Shown here: positions 34,660 to 43,993 of the stretch, piece after piece
Layout of the letters: each line of letters opens with the position of its first letter
Numbering within the stretch: position 1 is the first letter of the stretch
From: Flavobacterium luteum
GTDB lineage: Bacteria > Bacteroidota > Bacteroidia > Flavobacteriales > Flavobacteriaceae
Assembly (NCBI RefSeq): GCF_008806775.1
Contig: NZ_WAEM01000002.1
Location: 496,001-560,000 of the forward strand
Length of the DNA: 64,000 nucleotides
Direction: 5' to 3'
The notes under the pieces: generated by a model
Databases searched by the model: none
What the model was told of the DNA's origin: nothing
The model's input: only the letters and a program-made list of their open reading frames with translations
Translations under genes and position numbers: made by a program

Positions 34660-35841
34660 TCACGCAATTGCTTTAATTCTTGAAACCATAAAAGCAATTA
34701 GAATTCCAAAAATGCCTATAAAGGCAAATGAATATCGCAAACCAAACCATTCGGCTATATAGCCAATAACGGGTGGCCCCATTAAAAAACCTAAAAAACT
34801 CACGCTTGATACTATAGTAAGTGCTTCGCCTGGAGGTACCGAAGGATTTTTACCCGCTAGGCTATAAACAGTAGGCACAATAGCTGAAACGCCTAGTCCA
34901 ACAACCATAAAGGACAATGTACATGGAACAATATATGGAAAAATCACAGCAATAAATAAACCTGTTGAAATCATTACACCACTGATTTGAATCACTAATT
35001 TTCTTCCAAATTTATGAATGAATACATCTCCTAAAAATCGTCCGCTAGCCATCATAATCATATAGGAAGCATACCCTAAAACCACCAATGATCCTTGAAC
35101 TTTAACTACATCTTTAAAATATATACCACTCCAATCAAACATTACTCCTTCGCTGGCCATGCAACAAAATCCTATTACACCCAGCCAAATAAGATTTTTA
35201 TCTGGTTTTGAGAAAAACTTTTTACTTTCAGGCTTGATTTTATCTTTAGTACGAATCAGAAAACGATAGTTAAAAGCAATTAAAAGTAAGGCAATTGCCG
35301 CAACTATTAAAAAATGGATATAAGGCGATAAACCTAATGCTATCATTCCTAATCCAAGAATTGCTCCTGAAAACCCTGAAATACTCCATGCTCCGTGAAA
35401 AGAACCCATAATAGTTCTTTTAAAAAGCAATTCAGTATATACTCCCTGCGTATTTACTGCTATGTTAGAAAGATTAGCAAACATTCCAAACAAGAATAAC
35501 CCTAAAGCGAGATGCCAAGGCTGGGTTGCTAAACCAATATTTGTTAGACTAAAAACATATAGCAATAGTGAAAAAATTAAAACCTTATAGCTACTAAATC
35601 GAGTGACTAATTTACCTGAAAAAGGCATCACAATTAACTGTCCCAATGGCAAAGCAAAGAGAATGGTTCCTAAATCACCGTCTGTTAAATGAAGTGCCGT
35701 TTTTAAATCTGGAATTCTACTGGCCCATGAAGCAAAAGTCAAGCCCATTGCGCAATAAAATAGAGATACCGCCCATCGAATCCGATTCAAATAAGAAGCC
35801 TTTGCGTTTTTAAAGCTCTTCTCGTATCTGGTTTTGGTCAT
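34660..35841 (-). CDS. MFS transporter (YbjJ-like)
   Basis: About 393 residues from the ATG at 35841 (MTKTRYEKSF); an in-frame ATG at 35871 is possible. Twelve membrane helices are predicted. The segment ASWASRIPDLKTALHLTDGD followed by LGTILFALPLGQLIVMP resembles E. coli YbjJ and related major facilitator proteins, and GSFHGAWSISGFSGA follows in helix 5. The substrate is unknown. It follows the Gfo/Idh/MocA gene in the same direction, about 100 bp apart. Confidence 0.8.
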   Translation of the reverse strand: MTKTRYEKSFKNAKASYLNRIRWAVSLFYCAMGLTFASWASRIPDLKTALHLTDGDLGTILFALPLGQLIVMPFSGKLVTRFSSYKVLIFSLLLYVFSLTNIGLATQPWHLALGLFLFGMFANLSNIAVNTQGVYTELLFKRTIMGSFHGAWSISGFSGAILGLGMIALGLSPYIHFLIVAAIALLLIAFNYRFLIRTKDKIKPESKKFFSKPDKNLIWLGVIGFCCMASEGVMFDWSGIYFKDVVKVQGSLVVLGYASYMIMMASGRFLGDVFIHKFGRKLVIQISGVMISTGLFIAVIFPYIVPCTLSFMVVGLGVSAIVPTVYSLAGKNPSVPPGEALTIVSSVSFLGFLMGPPVIGYIAEWFGLRYSFAFIGIFGILIAFMVSRIKAIA

Positions 35842-35946
35842 GAAACGAGTACTACTATTTAATTCTATCAAATCAGATTAGTTTAAAATTTTGGTTGTTC
35901 AAAAAACACATAAAGTAAATCATCTCTCTTTTTCAAGTGTTTTATC

Positions 35947-36987
35947 TTACAAAGAAACAACTTTTTTTTCTGCATTACTTAGGATAGCCGCATCAATAAT
36001 ACGCATTACTTTTATTCCTTCTTCAGCGGTTACCGGTTCTGGTTTATTGTAAACTATTGAATGATACATTGCATCAAAAAAATCATAATAATTTCCTGAT
36101 TGTGTTGGTACTTTTTCCCGAATAACTACTCCCTCTTTTTCGGTATGCAAAATGCCTTCATTTTCCTTGGCTTCATTTCCCCAATGGCTCGTGTTAGGCT
36201 TTAATCCGGCTTTTAGATGGTCTTCTTGAACATCGCCTCTTGGTTTTAAAAACGAACCTTTTTTGCCATGAAGCACATAGGACGGAATAGCTTCTCGAAC
36301 AAAGAATCCCGCTTTTAATCGAGCACTGAAATTAGAATAATACAATGTAATATCTATCCAATCATCGACCACAGAATGCTCGCGTGTTATCCTAATATCA
36401 GCAAAAACCGCTTGGGGAAATCCAAACAAATGCAATGCTTGGTCTATAATATGTGGGCCTAAATCTTTTAAAACACCTGCTCCAGCATTGGGGGTTTCTT
36501 TATGCGTTTTTGGACTTAAAATCGGATTGTATCGGTCAAAATGAAACTCAGCTTCTACAATATCACCTAAAATTCCTTGATTGTAAACGGCTTTTACCGT
36601 TTTAAAATCGCTGTCCCACCTCCTGTTCTGAAAAACAGCTAATTTTAATCCTCTTGCTTTTGCTAAAACATTCAATTCCTGCGCTTCTACAGCATTGGTT
36701 GTAAATGCTTTTTCAACCAAAACATGTTTGCCTGCTAGCAATGCTTTCTTAGTATATTCAAAATGAGTATTGACTGGCGTGTTAACAATTATCAAATCAA
36801 TATCATCTTCTAATAACCTATCTAGAGAAGAATAACTTTTGGCATAAGGATAATCCTGTTGTATTTTTAGTCGATTCCTTTCCCAAGCTCCAATCAATTC
36901 AAATCCAGAATGAAGGTTCAAAAAAGGTGAATGAAAAACTTTTCCAGACATTCCGTAAGAAAGCAATGCCGTTTTTATTTGCTGCAT
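35947..36987 (-). CDS. Gfo/Idh/MocA family NAD(P)-dependent oxidoreductase
   Basis: 346 residues. The N-terminal Rossmann domain (about 1-120) has TALLSYGMSGKVFHSPFLN with the YGMSGKVFH variant found in one branch of the family, followed by NTPVNTHFEYTKKALLAGKH and VLVEKAFTTN (the EKP-type motif, here EKA). The C-terminal alpha/beta domain includes DLGPHIIDQALHLFG with the catalytic-type His. It probably oxidises or reduces a sugar or inositol derivative; the substrate is not evident. Its -7 element is at 37016-37023. Confidence 0.85.
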   Translation of the reverse strand: MQQIKTALLSYGMSGKVFHSPFLNLHSGFELIGAWERNRLKIQQDYPYAKSYSSLDRLLEDDIDLIIVNTPVNTHFEYTKKALLAGKHVLVEKAFTTNAVEAQELNVLAKARGLKLAVFQNRRWDSDFKTVKAVYNQGILGDIVEAEFHFDRYNPILSPKTHKETPNAGAGVLKDLGPHIIDQALHLFGFPQAVFADIRITREHSVVDDWIDITLYYSNFSARLKAGFFVREAIPSYVLHGKKGSFLKPRGDVQEDHLKAGLKPNTSHWGNEAKENEGILHTEKEGVVIREKVPTQSGNYYDFFDAMYHSIVYNKPEPVTAEEGIKVMRIIDAAILSNAEKKVVSL

Positions 36988-37015
36988 TTTATTAGAATAT
37001 TTTTTAAATAAAAGT

Positions 37016-37023
37016 CAAATTTA
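37016..37023 (-). promoter_or_regulatory. Candidate -7 element for the Gfo/Idh/MocA gene
   Basis: On the minus strand this reads TAAATTTG, an exact TAnnTTTG match 29 bases before the ATG at 36987. No well-placed TTG is seen. Confidence 0.45.
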
Positions 37024-37087
37024 CATATTTAACAAACATTTAAAACCATACCGAAATATTATACTGCAATAAATAAATAGAAAACCT

Positions 37088-37095
37088 TACTTTTG
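37088..37095 (+). promoter_or_regulatory. Candidate -7 element for rseP
   Basis: TACTTTTG, an exact TAnnTTTG match, lies 30 bases before the rseP ATG at 37125. It is followed by GTGCG and an AT-rich leader. No clear TTG is positioned upstream. Confidence 0.5.
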
Positions 37096-37124
37096 TGCGT
37101 TATTTAAAATCTGAAAATTAAAAA

Positions 37125-38471
37125 ATGGAAATAGTTATCAAGTTATCTCAATTTTTATTGAGTTTATCATTACTTATTATATTGCATGAATTAGGTCATT
37201 TTATTCCTGCTAAACTATTTAAAACTAGAGTTGAAAAATTTTACTTGTTCTTTGATATTAAATTTTCTTTACTAAAAAAGAAAATCGGAGAAACGGAATA
37301 CGGAATTGGTTGGCTACCCCTAGGTGGATATGTAAAAATATCTGGAATGATAGACGAAAGTATGGACAAAGAGCAAATGGCATTACCGCCTCAACCGTGG
37401 GAATTTCGTTCTAAACCAGCTTGGCAGCGATTAATTATAATGTTAGGAGGGGTTACGGTAAATTTTATTTTAGCTTTCATTATTTATATAGGAATGACCT
37501 TTACTTACGGCGATTTTTACATTAATAATTCAGAGGTTAAAGACGGTGTTTGGGTTTCTAATCCAGTTGTGGAACAAATTGGTATAAAAACAGGCGACAA
37601 AATTATTGCTGTTGATGGAGTTAAAATTGATAAATTTGATCAAATTAATGAAAAAATACTTTTAGGAAAAGAAGTAACAGTTGAACGAAATGGGGCTATT
37701 CAAAAAATTGCATTACCTATTGATTTTATAGATAAATTGATGCAAGGCGGAAAAATATCAATTGTTGATTTAAGAGTTCCATTTGTAATTACGGGTGCTG
37801 AAGATAATTCTCCAAATAAAAAAACGGTACAGCCAAAAGACATCGTTACCAGTTTTAACGGAACCCCTGTAAAATATGCGGATGAATTATTTGCATTGAT
37901 AAAAAATGTAAAAGGCAAAACGGTTCCAGCTTTAATCAAAAGAGATGACAAAGAAATTGCGGTTTCCTTAATTGTTAGTGATAGCAGCAAAATGGGAATA
38001 GGATATGCCGGTAGATTGCCTTATGATAATTTAGAAAAATTAGGTTTATATCATGTTAGCAAGCAAGAATATGGTTTCTTCGAATCTTTTCCAATTGGTT
38101 TAGAAAAAGGAAAAAATCAACTTATAGGATATGGAAAACAATTGAAAATGATTTTTAATCCAAGTACAGGAGCCTATAAAGGTGTTGGTGGATTTGCTGC
38201 TATTTTTAATATTTTTCCAAATACTTGGAGTTGGGAAGTTTTTTGGAGCATCACGGCTTTGCTATCAATTATGCTTGGTGTAATGAATTTATTGCCTATT
38301 CCAGCTCTAGATGGTGGTCATGTTATGTTTTTATTATACGAAATGATTACTGGCAAAAAGCCAAGCGATAAGTTTATGGAAAATGCGCAGATGGTTGGTT
38401 TTGTATTGCTTATAAGCCTTCTTCTGTTTGCAAACGGAAATGATATTTATAAAGCAATCGTAGGTAAATAA
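37125..38471 (+). CDS. rseP: RIP metalloprotease RseP (site-2 protease)
   Basis: 448 residues, typical for the family. The intramembrane zinc site HELGH is at residues 21-25 in the first helix, and the third ligand is in PALDGGHV (about 394-399). Two PDZ domains lie between (about 125-290), with GIKTGDKIIAVDG and VQPKDIVTSFNG. Additional helices are at about 105-125, 370-390 and 425-445. It cleaves anti-sigma factors and remnant signal peptides within the inner membrane. It starts alone after its own promoter and is followed by tRNA-Asn. Confidence 0.95.
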   Translation: MEIVIKLSQFLLSLSLLIILHELGHFIPAKLFKTRVEKFYLFFDIKFSLLKKKIGETEYGIGWLPLGGYVKISGMIDESMDKEQMALPPQPWEFRSKPAWQRLIIMLGGVTVNFILAFIIYIGMTFTYGDFYINNSEVKDGVWVSNPVVEQIGIKTGDKIIAVDGVKIDKFDQINEKILLGKEVTVERNGAIQKIALPIDFIDKLMQGGKISIVDLRVPFVITGAEDNSPNKKTVQPKDIVTSFNGTPVKYADELFALIKNVKGKTVPALIKRDDKEIAVSLIVSDSSKMGIGYAGRLPYDNLEKLGLYHVSKQEYGFFESFPIGLEKGKNQLIGYGKQLKMIFNPSTGAYKGVGGFAAIFNIFPNTWSWEVFWSITALLSIMLGVMNLLPIPALDGGHVMFLLYEMITGKKPSDKFMENAQMVGFVLLISLLLFANGNDIYKAIVGK

Positions 38472-38499
38472 TTTTTTTTAAATTTTAATTGATTTTTGT

Positions 38500-38529
38500 T
38501 TGCTAAAAATAAAAATCTCATTATATTTG
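38500..38529 (+). promoter_or_regulatory. Promoter for tRNA-Asn
   Basis: TTG (38500-38502) and TATATTTG (38522-38529), separated by 19 bases, match the flavobacterial consensus. The tRNA begins 27 bases further on. Confidence 0.7.
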
Positions 38530-38555
38530 CACCGCTTTAAAAGTGAAATACACTT

Positions 38556-38629
38556 TCCTTCTTAGCTCAGTTGGTTAGAGCATCTGACTGTTAATCAGAG
38601 GGTCCTTGGTTCGAGCCCAAGAGAGGGAG
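38556..38629 (+). tRNA. tRNA-Asn (anticodon GTT)
   Basis: 74 bases fold as a complete cloverleaf. The acceptor stem TCCTTCT/AGAGGGA pairs over 7 bp (one G-U), the D arm contains AGCTCAGTTGGTTAGAGC, the anticodon stem TCTGA/TCAGA encloses loop CTGTTAA with anticodon GTT, the variable loop is GGGTC and the T arm is CTTGG TTCGAGC CCAAG. The discriminator base is G and CCA is not encoded. It is the only intact tRNA in the window; decayed copies lie at about 48.7, 49.1 and 54.6 kb. Confidence 0.97.
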
Positions 38630-38640
38630 CTACTAAAGAA

Positions 38641-38672
38641 AAGCCTTTACAGAAATGTAAGGGCTTTTTTGT
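38641..38672 (+). terminator. Rho-independent terminator after tRNA-Asn
   Basis: AAGCCTTTACA, loop GAAA, TGTAAGGGCTT then TTTTT. The 11-bp stem (one mismatch or wobble) with a U-run starts 11 bases past the tRNA. The following stretch to 38904 is AT-rich and shows nothing else I can support. Confidence 0.85.
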
Positions 38673-38904
38673 TTTTTTGGTCGAATAATTATTTTTCTTA
38701 TTTTAGTAGAATGGAAGTAATACTCCATCTAGAATGTAGAATTTAGCATTATTATTGACTGCATATATTAATCAAAACCACAATCAACACCTGTTTTTAT
38801 TCGATTTTTTAATACTAACAAAAATAATTTCGAAAAAATTTAACGCTTGATTAAACCTTTTTAAAAGATAAAAGTCATAAGGAGATATTTTAAAAATAAT
38901 TTCT

Positions 38905-40575
38905 ATGCACAATTTGTTTTTTAAAGGTTCAATTACATCCTTTTACAAATCAGGACTTATACTATTTTTTATTACTAATTGTATAAGCATAACCGCTCAA
39001 GAAAAGTTCATTATTTTAGGAAGACCTACCGATACTTCTATAACAGCAAGTATATTATTTGAAGTTGCAACGGAATATTATATCGAGTATGGAACTGTTT
39101 CTGGGGTTTATTCATTGGTTACAAACAGCTTTACAAATACCCCAAAAACTCCCGACGAAATTGACCTTATCAATTTAGCACCAAACACAAAATATTTTTA
39201 CAGATTAGTTTATAAAAACGGTGGTTCTGCAAATTATAATACGACTCCAGAATATAATTTTCAAACTCAGCGTGCTCCTGGAAGTTCTTTTACATTTACC
39301 ATTGAATCAGACGAACATCTTTATGATAAGAAAGGAATTGTATCGATGTACCAAGTTACTTTGGCCAATCAAGAAGCAGACAAACCTGATTTTATGTTGT
39401 CTTTAGGGGATATTTTTGGAGATGACCACACTCCAACCACCACCACAAGTGCCGATATGGATGCATTACACAAAGATTACAGGCAATATTTAGGTCAAAT
39501 TTGTCATTCCATTCCGTTTTATGTTTGCCTTGGTAATCACGAAGGAGAAAACGATTATTATCTTAATCAAAATCCTCCATTTAACATAGGGGTTTGGGGA
39601 ACGCAATGGCGAAAATTTTATTATCCAAATCCGTTCCCAAATGCCTTTTATACCGGAAATACAACGGTAGAATCTTACGGAATTAATACTCCTGAAAATT
39701 ATTTTTCTTGGACTTGGGGCGATGCTCTTTTTGTGGTTTTAGATGTTTATAGAACCGAAATTGCTCCGGGAGCAACACCAGCAGATCCCGCAAAACCAAC
39801 AAACTGGGATTGGACATTGGGACAAACACAATACAATTGGATGCGTAACGTATTAGAAAACAGTAGTGCCAAACATAAATTTGTCTTTGCACACCATACT
39901 CGGGGTCAAGGTAGAGGAGGAATTGCTACTGCTACTCAATTTGAATGGGGAGGAATAGACGGAAATCAATACAAATTTGATCAATACCGACCAGGTTGGG
40001 GAAAACCAATTCATCAGGTTTTTGTAGATACTGGTGTAGATGTTTTCTTTCAAGGACACGATCATTTGTTTGCTAAAGAAGAACTTAATGGCGTCGTTTA
40101 TCAAGAAGTACCCATGCCAAGCGATATAAGTTACAATATTGGTTATACTGCAAATGCAGGAGCTTATCCAAACGGAAATGCAATGAATGGAACGGGTCAT
40201 ATTAGAGTCAATGTAACTCCAAGTTGTGTAAAAGTAGATTATGTAAAAGCTTATATGCCTGCAGATGCCACTATTGCGCATCCAAATGGTGAAGTAGCTT
40301 TTAGTTATACTATTGGAACTTGTAATTTAGGAGTTAATAGTTCAAAGCAAGATGAAATCATTAAAACATATCCAAACCCAGCAAATGAAAATTTACATAT
40401 TGAATTTGCGGATACCACAACAAATAGAAGAGGTGTTTTGATTAATACTCTAGGCAAAACTGTTTTAGAATTTGACTCAAATAACATCAACACTGTTAAT
40501 ATACCTGATGGGATTTACTTTTTGAAATTAGATTCTATTAAAAACGCTACTCAAAAAATCATTATTAAGCACTAA
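38905..40575 (+). CDS. Secreted metallophosphoesterase with T9SS domain (copy 1)
   Basis: 556 residues. A hydrophobic signal sequence (SGLILFFITNCISITAQ) precedes a purple-acid-phosphatase-like N-terminal beta domain (about 35-130). The catalytic calcineurin-like domain has SDEHLY, SLGDIFGDD (about 167), LGNHEGEND (about 210), AHHTRGQG and FQGHDHLFAKE (about 383), giving the Asp/His/Asn dinuclear metal ligands. The C-terminus is a T9SS domain (YPNPANENLHIEFADTTT). It probably releases phosphate from organic esters at the cell surface. First gene of a seven-gene run; the second starts 10 bp later and encodes a diverged paralogue. Confidence 0.85.
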   Translation: MHNLFFKGSITSFYKSGLILFFITNCISITAQEKFIILGRPTDTSITASILFEVATEYYIEYGTVSGVYSLVTNSFTNTPKTPDEIDLINLAPNTKYFYRLVYKNGGSANYNTTPEYNFQTQRAPGSSFTFTIESDEHLYDKKGIVSMYQVTLANQEADKPDFMLSLGDIFGDDHTPTTTTSADMDALHKDYRQYLGQICHSIPFYVCLGNHEGENDYYLNQNPPFNIGVWGTQWRKFYYPNPFPNAFYTGNTTVESYGINTPENYFSWTWGDALFVVLDVYRTEIAPGATPADPAKPTNWDWTLGQTQYNWMRNVLENSSAKHKFVFAHHTRGQGRGGIATATQFEWGGIDGNQYKFDQYRPGWGKPIHQVFVDTGVDVFFQGHDHLFAKEELNGVVYQEVPMPSDISYNIGYTANAGAYPNGNAMNGTGHIRVNVTPSCVKVDYVKAYMPADATIAHPNGEVAFSYTIGTCNLGVNSSKQDEIIKTYPNPANENLHIEFADTTTNRRGVLINTLGKTVLEFDSNNINTVNIPDGIYFLKLDSIKNATQKIIIKH

Positions 40576-40585
40576 TTCCAGTAAG

Positions 40586-42301
40586 ATGAAAAAAAATCTA
40601 TTCTTAATTTTTATATTGATTTCAGGTTTATTTGAAATTAATGCACAAAATTGTACACAAGCAGAAATTTTAGGTCGTCCAACCAATAATAGCATCACCG
40701 TTCAAGCATTTTTTGATGCTCCGGTAGAAGTTTGCATACAATATGGCGTAATTTCTGGAAATTATCCAAACCAAACCGCTTGGCAAGTCTTTGCAGCCAA
40801 TGAACCTGCAGAAGTCATCGTTACAAATCTGCAAGCAGATACCAAATATTATTATAGAATGTGTTACCGCCAGCCTAGCGCCGCAAGTTTTATAACAAGA
40901 GCAGAGCATACTTTTCATACGCAACGAGCTGTAGGAAGCAGTTTTTCATTTGTGGTGCAAGCTGATCCGCATATGGACGAACAGAGTTCAATAGCGGTTT
41001 ATGAACGATGTTTACAAAATCAGCTAGAAGACAATCCTGATTTTATGATTGATTTGGGCGATTTTTTAATGACGGATAAATTAAAAAACCTAACAACCAA
41101 TAAAATTCCAAAAGATACTATTCCATATCGTTGCAAATTGTTGCGGTCTAAATATGAGATTTCCTCTCATTCCGTTCCGTTGTTTATTGCCTTAGGAAAT
41201 CACGAAGGAGAATCCGGTTGGAATTTGAATGGAACTGCCGAAAACATTGCCGTTTGGGATTCAAATGAACGAAAAAAATATTTTATGAATCCAGCTCCAG
41301 ATAGTTTTTATACCGGTGATTTGACTAACCATAATTTTATCGGTCAACGCGAAAATTACTATGCTTGGCAATGGGGTGATGCCTTATTTATTGTCATTGA
41401 CCCTTATTGGTACACTTCTCTCAAACCTAACGCTACCACAGGATGGCGATGGACTTTGGGTTTAACCCAGTACAATTGGCTTAAAACAACATTGGAAAAC
41501 AGCACAGCCAAATTTAAATTTGTTTTTTCCCATCAAATAATTGGAGGTGATCCTGACGGTCGCGGTGGCGTAGAATTTGCCGATTTATACGAATGGGGCG
41601 GTAAAAACCTAGACGGAACAGATGGTTTTTCAGCCAATAGACCCGGATGGTACACTCCCATCAATGACCTTTTGACAGAAAATAAAGTGACAATCTTCTT
41701 CCACGGTCACGATCATTTTTTTGGAAAACAGGAAAAAGACTGTTTGATTTACCAAGAAACACCTCAGCCAAGTCATCCCAACTTTACAAGCGCAAATTAT
41801 GCAGCAACTTATGGGTATTTGGAAGGAACAATATTACCCAATTCTGGACATATTCGGGTAACAGTTGGGCCTTCTGGAGTTCAAACAGACTATGTTCGAA
41901 CGTATCTGCCCGCAACCGAAACTGCGACACGACATAATAAAGATGTTTCCTCCAGTTATTTTATTGGAACTAACAATTGTTATAATTTAGGCACCAATTT
42001 TCCTGTAATTTGGAATAGTAATTATGCTGATGAAATTGTGTATCCAAATCCTTTTTCAAAAGAAACTACAATTGAATTTTTAATGGAAAAACCTGAAAAA
42101 TTGAATCTATCAATATACAATCAGCTGGGGCAAAATGTAAGGCAGCTCATTAATGGAAATGTTGTCAATGAAGGCAAACAACAAATTATTTGGGACGGAA
42201 AAGATGACTCAGGAAACGATCTTGCCGATGGTGTTTATATTTATAAAATTAAAACAGAATCGAAAGAATTAAAATCTGGAAAAATGATTCTTAAAAGATA
42301 A
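40586..42301 (+). CDS. Secreted metallophosphoesterase with FlgD-like T9SS domain (copy 2)
   Basis: 571 residues with a signal peptide (NLFLIFILISGLFEINAQ). The N-terminal beta domain (GRPTNNSITVQAFFDAPVEV) parallels that of the preceding gene. Metal ligands: QADPHMDE, DLGDFLMTD (about 157), ALGNHEGESG (about 204), SHQIIGGDP and FHGHDHFFGKQ (about 373). The end is a FlgD-type T9SS domain (WDGKDDSGNDLADGVYIYKI ... KMILKR). The two phosphoesterases are clearly paralogous but differ in sorting domain and active-site loops, suggesting different substrates. It lies 10 bp after copy 1 and 27 bp before the YHYH gene. Confidence 0.85.
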   Translation: MKKNLFLIFILISGLFEINAQNCTQAEILGRPTNNSITVQAFFDAPVEVCIQYGVISGNYPNQTAWQVFAANEPAEVIVTNLQADTKYYYRMCYRQPSAASFITRAEHTFHTQRAVGSSFSFVVQADPHMDEQSSIAVYERCLQNQLEDNPDFMIDLGDFLMTDKLKNLTTNKIPKDTIPYRCKLLRSKYEISSHSVPLFIALGNHEGESGWNLNGTAENIAVWDSNERKKYFMNPAPDSFYTGDLTNHNFIGQRENYYAWQWGDALFIVIDPYWYTSLKPNATTGWRWTLGLTQYNWLKTTLENSTAKFKFVFSHQIIGGDPDGRGGVEFADLYEWGGKNLDGTDGFSANRPGWYTPINDLLTENKVTIFFHGHDHFFGKQEKDCLIYQETPQPSHPNFTSANYAATYGYLEGTILPNSGHIRVTVGPSGVQTDYVRTYLPATETATRHNKDVSSSYFIGTNNCYNLGTNFPVIWNSNYADEIVYPNPFSKETTIEFLMEKPEKLNLSIYNQLGQNVRQLINGNVVNEGKQQIIWDGKDDSGNDLADGVYIYKIKTESKELKSGKMILKR

Positions 42302-42328
42302 TTTCTATAACCATAAACCTTTGACAAA

Positions 42329-43981
42329 ATGAAAAAATTACTGCTTATTTTACTTTGTGTTTTTAGCAATTATACCTTTTCGCACACGATCAATTATGAC
42401 AAAGTAGTGTTGCGCCATTGGACATTAGTAAAAGAACATCAGTTTGTGGATGGAAGTTTTTATATGCTCAAAAACGGAAATGTTTACATCGAAGAGGCTA
42501 ATGACAAAATTGTTCACTTTCCGATTTCCTCTTTTTCTAAAGAAGACCAAACATTCGCTACAAAAAAAGACCAATGGGTTAAAAATTTAAATAATGATTT
42601 TGTAGCAAAAAACACAACATCTCAAGCAGAAATTCAATCAACTTGGAACAAAAAGTTGTGGATCATTGCCCTTTTTATAGTTTTACTTGGTGTTTCCGTT
42701 TTCGCTCATACCGACAAAGAGAAAATAAAATATTTGATTCCAATAATTTCGGTTGGTGGCCTTATGGTTTTGTACGGTTTTGCAAAAAAAACAACAACCA
42801 CCGACCCCGCTTTTGTAAACTCGGCATTTGCACCTTTCAAATCGACCGTTAGCACATCTTACGATGCAACTTATTTCTATGTAAATTCTAAAGGCGTGCC
42901 CAATCACACCATGATGGTAGGAATAGCAAGTGGTGGTTGGCAACAACAAGTGCCTATCCCGCAATGCTATCTAAGTTCTTTTATCAATAAATCCGGCAAT
43001 CAAAACGCTTGGAGTATTCCACTAAACCCCGTAATAGCAGCAACTCCTGTACCAGTAAATAAAGACCATTTTGGTATTGGCGCTATTGCTATTGCTGCAA
43101 ATGGAGTGGCAATTTTTAACCTTTATACTACATCTGGACAAGATTCTTATGCTACAGGACAATTGGATAATTTTGGAGGCCATTGTGGCAAAGGTGATGA
43201 TTATCATTATCATACTGCTCCTTTGCATCTGATTTCATCTGGACAAACAACTGCAAACTTACCTATTGCTTTTGGTTTAGACGGATTTGCTGTTTATGGA
43301 AGTTTGGAACCCGACGGCTCAGCAATGGCAAACCTTGATGCTAATCACGGTCATAACGGGACCAATGGTGTTTATCACTATCACGGAACTCAAAACTCAA
43401 ATGGGAGCAATCCTCTTATGATTGTCAATATGGTAGGTGAAGTTACAGAAGATGCTAATAAACAACTTATACCTCAACCGCAAGCAAGTCCATTGAGAGG
43501 TGGAAATTTAACGCCCTTGGCAGGAGCTTTAATCACCTCTTGTGTGCCGAACACAAACAATAATGGTTATAATTTAGCTTATAGCTTAAACGGTGTGCCG
43601 GGTTATGCCACTAATTTTAGCTGGAACGGAACCACCTATACATTTGACTATGTTACGCCAACTGGAACAACAACCACAAATTACAAAGGCTTTTCGCAAT
43701 GTACAGTTCCAAATTTGACTGTATCTGATTTTACAATTAGCGATAAAAACATTTCCATTTATCCAAATCCAGCTGATGATATATTAAATGTTAAGTTGAA
43801 CTTCGGTATTTCAGAAGGCGATGTTCAATCCATTTCGATTTACGGAATAAAAGGCGAATTGATATCGAAAATAGTGCATTACAAACCAACAATTGATATA
43901 AAAAAGCTTCCTTCAGGCGTGTATTTTGTTAAAATTCAGTTTCCAAATTATCTGATAACTAAAAAAGTTTTGGTTAATTAA
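42329..43981 (+). CDS. YHYH-domain protein with two membrane segments and a T9SS domain
   Basis: 550 residues. After a signal peptide (MKKLLLILLCVFSNYTFSHT) come about 80 polar residues, then two hydrophobic helices (about 108-127, LWIIALFIVLLGVSVFAHT; about 133-152, IKYLIPIISVGGLMVLYGFA). The YHYH domain follows, with GDDYHYHTAPL (about 290), GLDGFAVYG, and VYHYHGTQ (about 347); its paired His/Tyr residues are likely metal ligands. The end is a T9SS domain (SIYPNPADDILNVKLN). Membrane helices upstream of a T9SS sorting signal are unexpected in one chain. YHYH biochemical function is unknown. Third gene of the operon. Confidence 0.8.
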   Translation: MKKLLLILLCVFSNYTFSHTINYDKVVLRHWTLVKEHQFVDGSFYMLKNGNVYIEEANDKIVHFPISSFSKEDQTFATKKDQWVKNLNNDFVAKNTTSQAEIQSTWNKKLWIIALFIVLLGVSVFAHTDKEKIKYLIPIISVGGLMVLYGFAKKTTTTDPAFVNSAFAPFKSTVSTSYDATYFYVNSKGVPNHTMMVGIASGGWQQQVPIPQCYLSSFINKSGNQNAWSIPLNPVIAATPVPVNKDHFGIGAIAIAANGVAIFNLYTTSGQDSYATGQLDNFGGHCGKGDDYHYHTAPLHLISSGQTTANLPIAFGLDGFAVYGSLEPDGSAMANLDANHGHNGTNGVYHYHGTQNSNGSNPLMIVNMVGEVTEDANKQLIPQPQASPLRGGNLTPLAGALITSCVPNTNNNGYNLAYSLNGVPGYATNFSWNGTTYTFDYVTPTGTTTTNYKGFSQCTVPNLTVSDFTISDKNISIYPNPADDILNVKLNFGISEGDVQSISIYGIKGELISKIVHYKPTIDIKKLPSGVYFVKIQFPNYLITKKVLVN

Positions 43982-43993
43982 TAGAACATTTTT

